From Carex sylvatica (taxonomy: Eukaryota > Streptophyta > Magnoliopsida > Poales > Cyperaceae), in NCBI GenBank assembly GCA_964058845.1, contig CAXKVR010000045.1, positions 186,001 to 250,000 of the forward strand: 64,000 bases of DNA, given 5' to 3'. Positions 1 to 8,445 of this stretch are shown in pieces (the first letter of the stretch is position 1; the number at the start of each line of letters is the position of its first letter). The notes beneath the pieces are model-generated. The model worked only from the letters and a program-made list of their open reading frames with translations. It searched no databases and was not told the origin of the DNA. Made by a program: the position numbers and the translations under genes.

Positions 1-2228
1 GCAATGCACCTGCAACCTTTCAGAGAGCCATGATGGGTATATTTTCGGACCTAATTGAGAAATTAATGGAAGTTTTTATGGATGACTTTCAGTTTATGGT
101 ACGACCTTTAATGATTGTTTGGCTAACCTATCCAAAGTCTTGCAACGATGTGAAGAGGTTAACCTTGTTTTGAATTGGGAAAAGTGTCATTTTATGGTTC
201 AAGAGGGTGTTGTATTGGGCCATGTTGTTTCTGAAAAAGGTTTAGAGGTTGACCGTGCAAAGATTGAGGTGATTGAAAAGTTACCTCCACCAACAAATGT
301 GAAAGGAGTTAGAAGCATCTTAGGACATGCTGGGTTTTATAGAAGGTTCATTAAGGACTTTTCTAAAATAGCTAAACCCTTGACTAATCTTTTATTAAAT
401 GATGCTCCATTTGATTTTAATCAAGATTGTCTAGATGCTTTCAATAGGTTGAAGGAAGCATTGATTTCCGCTCCCATTCTGCAGCCACCCGACTGGAGCG
501 AGTCTTTCGAGATTATGTGTGATGCAAGCGACTATGCCGTTGGAGCCGTGCTAGGGCAGCGAATCGACAAAAAGCCGTATGCCATCTACTACGCAAGCAA
601 GGTTCTAGATGAGGCTCAAGTCAACTACACCACGACAGAAAAGGAGCTACTTGCAGTGGTTTTTGCCATTAATAAGTTTAGACCTTACCTAGTTGGTTCA
701 AAGGTAATAGTCTACACGGATCATGCGGCAGTCCGTTATCTCCTTACCAAGAAAGATGCAAAACCGCGGCTCATCCGATGGATCCTTTTGCTCCAAGAGT
801 TTGACCTAGAGATTAAAGACAAAAAGAGTACCGAAAACCTTGTAGCTGACCACCTATCGCGCATCAAACCCAAACCAATTAATGGAGATTTGCCAATAGA
901 TGACTCTTTTACCGATGAGCAGCTCTACCAAGTGAGTAAGGTCGAATACCCATGGTTCGCTGATATTGCTAATTTCCTTGCATGCGGGACTCTACCACCC
1001 TACCTCACATACCAACAACGGAAGAAATTCTTTGCGGATACCAAGCATTACTTTTGGGATGATCCATATCTTTTCAAGCTCAGTGTTGATGGGATTCATA
1101 GACGTTGCATCCCACACGATGAGGTACAATCGATTCTCTACCATTGCCATTCATCACCTTATGGAGGACACGCTTCAACCAACAAAACCGCTGCCAAAGT
1201 CCTACAAGCCGGTTTCTATTGGCCAACCCTTTTCAAGGATACGAGACAGTTTGTTGTCTCTTGTGACAAGTGTCAAAGGATGGGAAGCATAACTAAGAGA
1301 CATGAGATGCCTCAGCAAAGCATTCTGGAAGTCGAAATATTTGATGTTTGGGGCATTGATTTTATGGGACCCTTTCCGAGCTCATGCAACAACAAATACA
1401 TCCTTGTAGCGATGGATTATGTCTCCAAGTGGGTAGAAGCGATACCGAGCCCCGAAGCCGACTCAAAAACCGTCAAACGCCTTTTCCAAAAAGTGATTTT
1501 CCCAAGGTTCGGTGTTCCAAGAGTGGTGATTAGCGATGGAGGTTCTCACTTCATAAACCGCTCCTTTGAAAACCTAATGGAGAAATATGGTGTAAGGCAC
1601 AAAGTCGCAACCCCGTACCATGCGCAAACAAGTGGCAAACCGTGAGATCAAGCACATCCTCCAAACCGCTGTAGGCTTGACCCGAAAAGACTGGAGTTTG
1701 AGATTAGATGATGCACTGTGGGCGTACCGCACAGCCTACAAGACGCCAATTGGCATGAATCCTTTCAAGCTTGTCTATGGCAAGCCATGTCATTTGCCTG
1801 TCGAATTGGAGCATAAGGCGTTTTGGGCTATCAAGTCTCTCAACTTTGACATGCAACAAGCTGGAAGAAAACGCATCCTCGACTTGCATGAACTTGAGGA
1901 GATCCGTCTCAGCGCGTATGAGAATGCAAAAATTTACAAATAAAAGACAAAACAATGGCATGACAAGCACATCATACGAAGGGAGTTTAACATTGGTGAT
2001 TATGTTTTATTGTTCAATTCACGTTTTAAGCTCTTTGCAGGTAAACTCAAGTCCAAGTGGAGTGGCCCGTTTCAGGTGAAACGTGTGTTTGAACATGGGG
2101 CGGTAGAAATATGGAGCGAGCGAACTGGTGCATTTAAAGTAAATGGGCAGCGACTCAAGGTGTACAACTACGGAGAACCGGTTGAAGGGATGACAAGCAT
2201 CTCTCTTACCGATGCCCGAACGAACTAG
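1..2228 (+). pseudogene. Athila pol: reverse transcriptase, RNase H, integrase (frameshifted)
   Basis: This encoded the replication enzymes of an LTR retrotransposon. The RT catalytic motif FMDD is at 75-86. A one-base frameshift follows near 90-105. The main frame (about 119-1645) holds the RT thumb, RNase H ([13 protein letters not shown] near 521; [10 protein letters not shown] near 718), the HHCC zinc-binding domain of integrase ([11 protein letters not shown] ... CDKCQ, about 1141-1280) and the integrase core with Asp in GIDFMGP (about 1357), Asp in SDGGSHF (about 1534) and the distal Glu near 1570. A short deletion at about 1640 shifts the frame. The C-terminal half continues from 1620 to 2228, with an in-frame TAA at 1941-1943 and a chromatin-side tail around [10 protein letters not shown]. 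The copy is dead. Family assignment is by motif recognition. Confidence 0.9.
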
Positions 2229-2245
2229 AAAAGGAGAATGGTCAA

Positions 2246-2286
2246 GCTCGAGACGCTAAACGAGCGCTTCTTGGGAGGCAACCCAA
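2246..2286 (+). other. Two adjacent stem-loops just downstream of pol
   Basis: About 20 bases after the pol stop come two small inverted repeats: GCTCG (2246-2250) pairs with CGAGC (2261-2265), and TTGGG (2271-2275) pairs with CCCAA (2282-2286) around a 6-base loop. From memory, the second motif is a recurring feature after pol in plant Athila/Tat elements. A role in RNA processing, stability or translation of the downstream ORF is inference. Confidence 0.6.
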
Positions 2287-3183
2287 GCAATTTACATTTT
2301 TGTACATTTAAATTCCGTACTTTAGTCTGATTTGCATTTAGATAGGTTAATTTAGGCAAATTTTCGATTTTATTGCGGCCCGCAATATCTATTATTACGG
2401 TCCGCAACTTTAAACTATAAAAAAAAAAAAAAAAAGTTTTCTGGTTTATTGCGGTCCGCAATGTACACAGAATTTTCATTTTCTTAATCGAATTTTTATG
2501 ATTTTCAGGCATGTTGCGGTCCGCAACCAACGCATTACGGCCCGCAATACAGAGATCCGACAGACAAATAGAATCAAAAAGAAGGACTTTTTTGCAAAAT
2601 CTCTCTCTACTCTCTTTCTCCTCCTCTTCTCTTCTCCTTCCCTTCCCGTGCTCCATCTCTCTTTCCCTCTCTCCGCAACCAAACTCTCCATCTCTCTGCT
2701 CAACTCTAGATCTCTCTTTCTCTCTCTATCTCTATTTTTCCTCTCTCTGCCGAACCCACACAACCCTTGCCCTTCACCAACCTTCAACCGAAACCCTAAA
2801 CCATCTCCTTCTCCGTCTGTCTCACCGCATCTCTTGCGGCCCGCAGTAACCCAACCAGTAAGTTCTCACCGAATTCCCATCTCTTGCGGCCCGCAACCAA
2901 CCTTCCTGCGGCCCGCAACCATACACGCAGAAACCCTCCTTTACTGATTTTTCTGGAATTTGGAACTTCGACTCGGAGTTTGGACTTCTCGGCTGCATTA
3001 CTCAACTTCTTCACTTCAATATGGTTTGATTGCACACATTTGGTTGTACCTCTAAACTCTTTTATATTTCAATTAATCAATCGAGGTAAATTACATTGTG
3101 AATTGTGCTTGAATTCTATCAATTGGTGAGTGAGTATTGTAATTGCTTGTACCGAACTGAACCATACCAAACATACCACCAAA
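2287..3183 (+). other. Athila spacer between pol and env-like ORF
   Basis: Non-coding retrotransposon spacer. It contains an A15+ tract at about 2418-2435, a strongly pyrimidine-rich CT tract (about 2595-2760), and the palindromic word cluster listed separately. Translations of the CT tract are low-complexity Ser/Leu/Pro strings on both strands and are not credible proteins. Confidence 0.7.
2373..2918. repeat. Palindromic word cluster TTGCGGCCCGCAA, 8 copies
   Basis: Eight near-identical copies of a 13-bp palindrome lie at 2373-2385, about 2394-2407 (variant), 2449-2461, 2514-2526, 2535-2547, 2834-2846, 2884-2896 and 2906-2918. The central base is C or T (GGCCC or GGTCC), and flanks are often followed by CCAA. 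They are irregularly spaced, so this is a dispersed motif and not a tandem repeat. The same word recurs at 7605-7815. Confidence 0.9.
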
Positions 3184-3775
3184 AACAAGGGGAAAGGGTA
3201 AAATAACTGAAGGTGATGATTTCTTACCTCCCAAACGTTTCAAACAGTATACGAGAGCAACTGCTCATACCAGTGGTTTTCCTGACGAGGAAATGTCTGA
3301 CCAGCCCGATTGGACTACTTTACCTGAAACACAGTGGCCTGAGAACACCCAACCTAACTTTGGTCTTCGGTTTAGGACCCCGACGGAACGAGACCATTTC
3401 CAGTCTCTTCAGTCTAAACGGATTGTTCAGCCCAAATACATCCATATACCTACTCTGCAGTCCTTAGGTATTTTGGATGAGGTCCAATCTCTTATGTCTA
3501 CCCTTGGTATTTGGAATTACTGCACCATATCAATGCCAGCTTATCGTACTCTAACTTATGAATTTTTCTCCACTCTAGAAATAGAATCTGAGAATCTGGC
3601 GACGTACTACATGGATGGTGCGAAGTATTCCATCACCATGGATACGGTCAACAACATCATGGGGTTCCCTAACATTCCAGATGCAGTGGAGACCCCTGAT
3701 TGGGATGAGAACACGAACTTCTACGACTTCTCGTGTCAGCTGATTGGTGGTCCTTTTCTTCCACAATTCAAGCTA
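3184..3775 (+). pseudogene. Athila env-position ORF (ATHILA ORF-1-like), truncated
   Basis: An open frame runs from about 3190 to 3775 with an internal Met at 3293. It includes the blocks YIHIPTLQSLGI, YRTLTYEFFSTLEI and YSITMDTVNNIMGFP, which resemble the plant Athila ORF-1 / env-position protein family (recognition from memory). It sits where Athila elements carry a third ORF after pol. Its function in plants is not established, and no signal peptide or fusion motif is visible here. It ends near 3780, where the element is truncated, so only the N-terminal part survives. It could also be read as a fragment of the related plant-specific retrotransposon-derived ORF family. Confidence 0.65.
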
Positions 3776-3780
3776 ATATT

Positions 3781-4132
3781 CTCTTACATTTGACAATGGA
3801 TTATGGGTTGTTATTGCAATTAGCAAAAAGAGACCATTTTTGCAATCAGTGTCATTTCTGTTTAGAAGGATTAAAACAAAGATCAAACAGGTGTACTCGA
3901 GTTGATCCATTTAATTTTTGCAATTTATTGGGGATCTCAACATACATTTCAAACAAAAGGGGAAGTGGGATAAACTAAATATTGGTACAATAAGCTTAGA
4001 AAAGGAACTGAAATACTAAACCACTGAACTGACAAGAGTCTATTATCGATCAATTAGAAATCCATGTGAGCTCAGCTTTAATAAATAGGTAAAACTGCTA
4101 GTAAGAAAACATACAGAGGTTGAGAAGCTTAC
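3781..4132 (-). other. Probable first intron of a reverse-strand gene, left part
   Basis: No coding potential. On the reverse strand this follows a plausible GT donor (GTAAGC at 4132-4127) and is AT-rich and T-rich like a plant intron. It is interrupted at its far end by the Athila relic. The downstream exons, if they exist, lie beyond the left edge of the window. Confidence 0.35.
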
Positions 4133-4173
4133 TTCGCAGTAACGTGTTTTGCAGCTGTACGAAGAGACCACAT
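4133..4173 (-). CDS. Possible orphan first coding exon, basic N-terminus
   Basis: On the reverse strand an ATG at 4173-4171 begins a short exon reading MWSLRTAAKHVTA before a GTAAGC donor. It is preceded by a GC-richer leader with telo-box motifs (AAACCCTA), which are common upstream of plant genes for ribosomal and mitochondrial proteins. The peptide is Arg/Lys/Ala-rich without acidic residues, which is compatible with a mitochondrial presequence. I do not recognise the gene. The rest would be left of position 1, with the Athila relic sitting in the first intron. Alternatively this is a dead promoter-plus-exon fragment. Low confidence because only 41 coding bases are seen. Confidence 0.3.
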
Positions 4174-4290
4174 GGCGCTTCTCCAAGTCCAAGAGATCTT
4201 CAATTGAAAAGATAGTGTACCAAAACGGATCGATTGAACAACCTAAGAAGTTAGAAGGTGCGAACGGGAAAAAGGAAGGGAGTGGATGCT

Positions 4291-4452
4291 TAAACCCTAA
4301 ACCCTTTTCTTGCTCGACAGCGGCGGCGAACTGGACTAGTGTTGTTTAACTGGGGCTTCTTTCGACTCGGCCTCATTCGGATCGGGTTGTAGATTACGCC
4401 CGACTCGTAGATTATGTTCAATAGTTTACCCTAAACCCTAAACCCTAAACCC
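4291..4452 (-). promoter_or_regulatory. Telo-box motifs upstream of the orphan exon
   Basis: TAAACCCTAAACCC lies at 4291-4304, and three and a half units of the plant telomere-type repeat (CCCTAAA) lie at 4428-4452. Read on the reverse strand they are 120-280 bases upstream of the ATG at 4173, where telo-boxes occur in promoters or leaders of translation-related genes. The promoter role is inferred. Confidence 0.4.
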
Positions 4453-4589
4453 AAAGAGGTTTTGTAAACTTAATTTTCAAATTTTTTGAATTGACTTCAA
4501 ATTTCAAATGGTAAAATTATACAGTTGAAAATGATCTAACTTACAACAAGTCATGTATTTCAGTATCTATATACAAAAAATTAATGGAG
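4453..4589. other. AT-rich spacer
   Basis: Short AT-rich sequence with no recognisable feature. Confidence 0.5.
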
Positions 4590-4763
4590 GTCTTCCAAAA
4601 CACCAGTGCATACTGAAATTATAAGTCGTATCAAAAGTACAAGAAGAGGCAGAGGTTGGTCATGATTAACATTAGACAAAGTAGTGAAGAAGAACTTGAA
4701 AGAATATAATGTATCCAAGGAGTTGGTTTCAGACATGAGCACGTGAAAATTAACAGTCCACAT
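4590..4763 (+). pseudogene. LINE-like reverse transcriptase C-terminal scrap
   Basis: The forward strand encodes, across two stops, a stretch including STRRGRGW, LDKVVKKNLKEYNVSKELV and KLTVHI. This resembles the Arg/Gly-rich tail found at the C-terminus of some plant LINE-type RT proteins (recognition from memory). It is about 55 codons of an otherwise missing gene. It could be a chance resemblance. Confidence 0.4.
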
Positions 4764-5440
4764 ACTAAAATTATGACCTAGAAAATACTAGGAAATATTG
4801 TTTAGGAATTATTTAGAGGTAGTATTATAGATCTTAGGTCATAGGACTAGTGTTTGAAGTCAAAGACGTGGAGCTTAGAATTTTTACTTTTAAGATCTAT
4901 AGTTTAGACATAATATAGTTGTTACTACTATTATTATTATTTTTACTTTATTGCTATTTTATTACTATCTACTTTAATTTTATGAGTATGATTGGATTTC
5001 ATTTCTAGCATACTCCAACTTATTTGTGACTAAAGGTTTGATTATTGTTGTACGGTTTGAATTCGTCATTTGAAATCAGTTCAACATGTTTTAGAGTTAA
5101 ATTTACAAAGAAACTTGGTGAACAAAACACCTTAGTTCTACTCATTATGAGAAAACATATATGATAGTCATGCACAAAGGCAGAGCTAGTAAGAGAGAAT
5201 GAGAATTAATCCTTATTATTTTTCAAAAAAATTGTATTTATACATTTTTTTTATATAATTTAGAATAAAATATTAACACTCTATTTTGGATGGAGAGTAG
5301 AGGAAGAAAGGGAATGAAAAGAAAAGAATTTTTTTTCTTGAATTGTATTTGGTTGATAAAATTATATCGGAGGTGGATGGTACATAAGGGGAAAGATTTA
5401 ACTTTACATGATTGTAATCAATATAATCGATTTTTCTTCT
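4764..5440. other. AT-rich intergenic DNA with a half MITE
   Basis: No gene. About 5040-5160 resembles one arm of the foldback MITE at 52853-53279 (shared GGTTTGAATTCG, ATTTGA and TTGGTGAAC blocks), ending with TTAGTTCTACTC, which also ends the copy near 27220. About 5277-5330 (TTTTGGATGGAGAGTAGAGG) resembles the terminus of the TIR element at 36369. Both are partial. Confidence 0.45.
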
Positions 5441-5449
5441 GATTTGGAT

Positions 5450-5669
5450 CGGCCATTTTTATTAATACCCCAAAAATAAAACGAAATTTTAAAAATAACC
5501 TTGATTTTTTTTTTTTTTAAAATGACCCAACTGCCTGGGCCTAGGGCGGCCCAAAATGCAAGTGAACCGCCAGACCTCAGGGCGGGTCATGGGGGAGAGG
5601 AAACTGCCTCCTAGGCGGGCGGTCCATGCATGACCAAACTGCCCCACAGACGGGCGGTCCACTATGGAT
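5450..5669 (+). repeat. MULE left terminal inverted repeat
   Basis: About 220 bp, roughly 90% identical to the reverse complement of 15376-15593. The outer part is AT-rich. The inner part is GC-rich with repeated GGGCGGTCC-type blocks. It probably contains the promoter for the PMD gene, whose leader begins just inside. Confidence 0.93.
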
Positions 5670-5974
5670 TAAAAACCCACCCGTGAACCCCATCCCCCTC
5701 CCTCCCTTCTCTGTTTCCCCTCCGCACCAGAAGAAGAAAAAGAAAAAAAGGAAAAAGACGGCCGCCCCCGCCCCCGCCGCCGGTGCTCTGCTTTTGTCTC
5801 CGCCGCTGCTGCGCCACACCTCTCCTCTCCCTCGCTTGCTCACTCTCTCTCTCGCTCGCTGCCACCTTCACCACCGCGAATCCGCACCTCCCCGCCCTCT
5901 ACCTCACTGCAATTGCTCCATTTCTCTCGGGTAAGTTTTCAATTCAATTGAATGCGATTAAGTTGTGTAATTGT

Positions 5975-6060
5975 TGAAATCAAATCAATTCGGTTTGATT
6001 CGGTTCAAATCGATTCGGTTCGATTCGGTTCAAATCGATTCAGTTCGATTCGATTGTGAT
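5975..6060 (+). repeat. Short tandem repeat TCAAATCGATTCGGTTCGAT in first intron
   Basis: Two to three degenerate copies of a ~24-bp unit built from GATTCGGTT and CAAATCGATT, inside the long first intron (5931-7180) of the PMD gene. The rest of that intron is AT-rich without further features. Confidence 0.6.
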
Positions 6061-7286
6061 GAAATTGTGTAATTGTTGAATTCTATTCGATTGTGTAATT
6101 TATGCAAATATAATTAAGTTGTGTAATTGTTGAATTCGATTCGATTATGAATTGTTAGAATTGGTATAATGTCACGAATTGTGGGAATTGCGGGATTAAA
6201 TTTTGAAATTATAATTGCGGAAATTATGTATTTTTTTTGTAAGATTGTAGAAGTAAGCTTTATATATTCAAATGGAAATATATATTGTGTGATCATATAA
6301 AATATGAATTTTTTTAGAAAAGATCGTAGGTAGATAAGTTATGTATTTGACTACATTAAAGAGTTATATATTTGATTACATCAATAAATAAAATTGAATA
6401 TTTAGAGGGGATTGAGAATAAAATAATAAATTATTGTAATATTTAAAAAAAAATTACACAATTTTGTTTTCATATATAATATGTTATAATATATTATAAT
6501 TTTATTGTTATAATATATTATAGTTTTATTGTTATAATATATTATTTTTCTGTTGTTACGGGTACGAAGAAAAGTTTTGGTGATGTTGAAGGTATTTTGA
6601 AGTTGACGAAACACATGTATATATCAATACAAATTAATTTCAAGTAAAACAAATTATTTTGAAGTATATAAAAATTTGTTTAAAAATTGCATTCTTTTTT
6701 GCAAGTAATTATCAATATTTAAAAAAAAATATATGCATACTTATATTTTTTGTAAATTTTATTTGTTTGTCGATTTTCACAATAATTTTTATTTTAAAAA
6801 GTGAATTTCATACTATATAAAAGTTTATTGAATTTCATAGTATAATAAAATTTTATGTAGCTTTATTATTATTATTATTATTTTCATGTGGTTATTGATT
6901 ATTTTAGGGATTGTTAACTCTTATTACTAAATTAATATGTTATATTCTTAATATATTAAATATATACTATAGTTATTGTATAATTATTGGATGTATTAAT
7001 ATCATATAATTAGTAGTTTATTATAAATAATTAACTATTTTAGGGTTTCAATTGCTTGAATTTGCAGTTCAATTAGGGTTTGAATTTGGTTGAAAATATT
7101 TATAAATTGTTTAAAATTTTGAATAAATTTTAATTTTTTAAATTATGGTTGATTAATATATATTTTTTTTGTAAATGTAGTATGCCCAGATCTTGACGGT
7201 GGGGATTACGAGCTGCACCTGCAGCGGATCCGGCTGCAGCGGGTCCAGATGCCGTGGATCCGAGTGTAGCGGGCACGTCCTCGGTG

Positions 7287-7380
7287 GATCCGATTGGAGA
7301 GGGCCCGTCATCATATGAGGATCCGATTGGAGCGGGCCCGTCATCATATGAGGATCCGATTGGAGCGGGTTCGTCGTCTC
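7287..7380 (+). repeat. 33-bp (11-codon) tandem repeat in the PMD first coding exon
   Basis: Three head-to-tail copies start at 7287, 7320 and 7353. Each encodes DPIGxGPSSYE (x is E or A), in frame. The repeat expands a disordered Pro/Gly/Ser N-terminal segment upstream of the PMD domain. Confidence 0.85.
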
Positions 7381-7604
7381 AGGCTGATAAGCCGAAATCA
7401 TATCTATTGAAATCTAGGGTTAGTTATGTAAATTAAGCTAAGTTTTAGTTAAATTAGGTTTAAATTGAGTAAAAATGTCCGAAAGTTCAAGTTACTGCCC
7501 TAGTTATGTTTATTTTACAGGTAATCAAGTATTTGGAGCTTAACGGAGCAAAACGGGTAATTTGTAGCAAGTCAGCACGAAGATTGGAGCAACTGTCAAT
7601 GCCA

Positions 7605-7815
7605 TTGCGGCCCGAAGTGATTCCCATTGCGGCCCGTAACAAAACAAGTCAGAGCCATTTCATTCCTGCACATTCATTGCGGCCCGTAACCACATTCATT
7701 GCGGCCCGTAACCACATTCATTGCGGCCCGTAATGAATTCTATAGTATCTGCGCGACAAGGTGTTAACTGCCTCCATTCATTGCGGCCCGCAACCAACTC
7801 TACTGCGGCCCGCAA
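7605..7815. repeat. Palindromic word cluster TTGCGGCCCG(C/T)AA in LTR, 7 copies
   Basis: Copies at 7605-7617, 7627-7639, 7677-7689, 7699-7711, 7721-7733, 7781-7793 and 7803-7815. Three central ones form a 22-bp tandem array. In the middle copies the right half has GTAA in place of GCAA, which is the change expected from CpG deamination, while the last two keep the full palindrome. Same word as at 2373-2918. Confidence 0.9.
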
Positions 7816-8288
7816 TAAGTCGGTTCAGAGCCCGAATTTGTTATTTTTAGTTATTTTATTTTAGGATTTGTGGAGGGGGATAAATTTAGAAAGGTGAGGG
7901 ACGAAATTTGGATAGTTTTTAGACAGAAAAGAAGGGAGAAAAGAGAGGAGAAAAAGGAGAGAAAGAAGGGAGAAAAGAACATCATTCATCCACCGGTTTT
8001 ATTATCTTTCTTGCTTTTGAAACTCTTTGAACTCTTTTAATTTCATTTGTGCCTTAGCCATGATCGGCTAAGGACTTTTCTAGGGTTAATTAGGGCTGTA
8101 ATTGAAACTTTTGTTATGATTTAGTTGGTTTTATTTCATATCTTCTTGTTCTTTATTATGATCTATCCTCTATTTTAATTGATTGTGAAGACTTAATCGA
8201 AATCACATGAAATCGTAGGATTTAGTATTTGCAATTGAGAAATTGAATATTAAGTCTCGACCATAAGAAATAGGGTATTTGATAGGCT

Positions 8289-8445
8289 AAGTACCGAGAG
8301 GTGACGCGTGTCTTATACGGGCTTCACCCAATAGTTTAGGGAATTGTGCCAAGTACCGAGAGGTGACGAATAGCTTTCTAGATAAATTGGGACAGTAAGA
8401 ACTTAATGACTTTAGATTAGTGTAGCCAAGTACCGAGAGGTGACG
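8289..8445 (+). repeat. Three spaced 18-mers AAGTACCGAGAGGTGACG
   Basis: Exact copies at 8289-8306, 8351-8368 and 8428-8445, with 62- and 77-base steps, in the 3' half of the LTR. The spacing is irregular and the intervening sequence unrelated. Confidence 0.9.

Larger units (their letters stand above)
1..3780 (+). mobile_element. Athila-type Ty3/gypsy retrotransposon relic, 3' portion
   Basis: The window opens inside a reverse transcriptase and continues through RNase H, integrase, a long non-coding spacer and an env-position ORF, which is the order seen in plant Athila/Tat elements. No LTR, polypurine tract or target duplication is visible at the right end. Around 3775-3790 the sequence changes to AT-rich DNA that reads as the intron of a reverse-strand gene, so the copy is 3'-truncated. 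The left end lies outside the window. The spacer carries eight copies of a palindromic word that also occurs in the LTR at 7476-8793, which suggests both come from the same or a sister family (inference). Confidence 0.85.

Noticed and set aside
2476..2947. Long frames over the CT-rich tract
   Set aside because: Low-complexity shadows of a pyrimidine tract in the Athila spacer on both strands.
4428..4452. Telomere-type CCCTAAA repeats
   Set aside because: Only about three and a half units in a promoter-like context; too short for an interstitial telomere or chromosome end.
5626..5934. GC-rich overlapping frames on both strands near the MULE left end
   Set aside because: Pro/Arg/Ser low-complexity translations of the PMD leader; the splice donor at 5931 and position make this untranslated leader.
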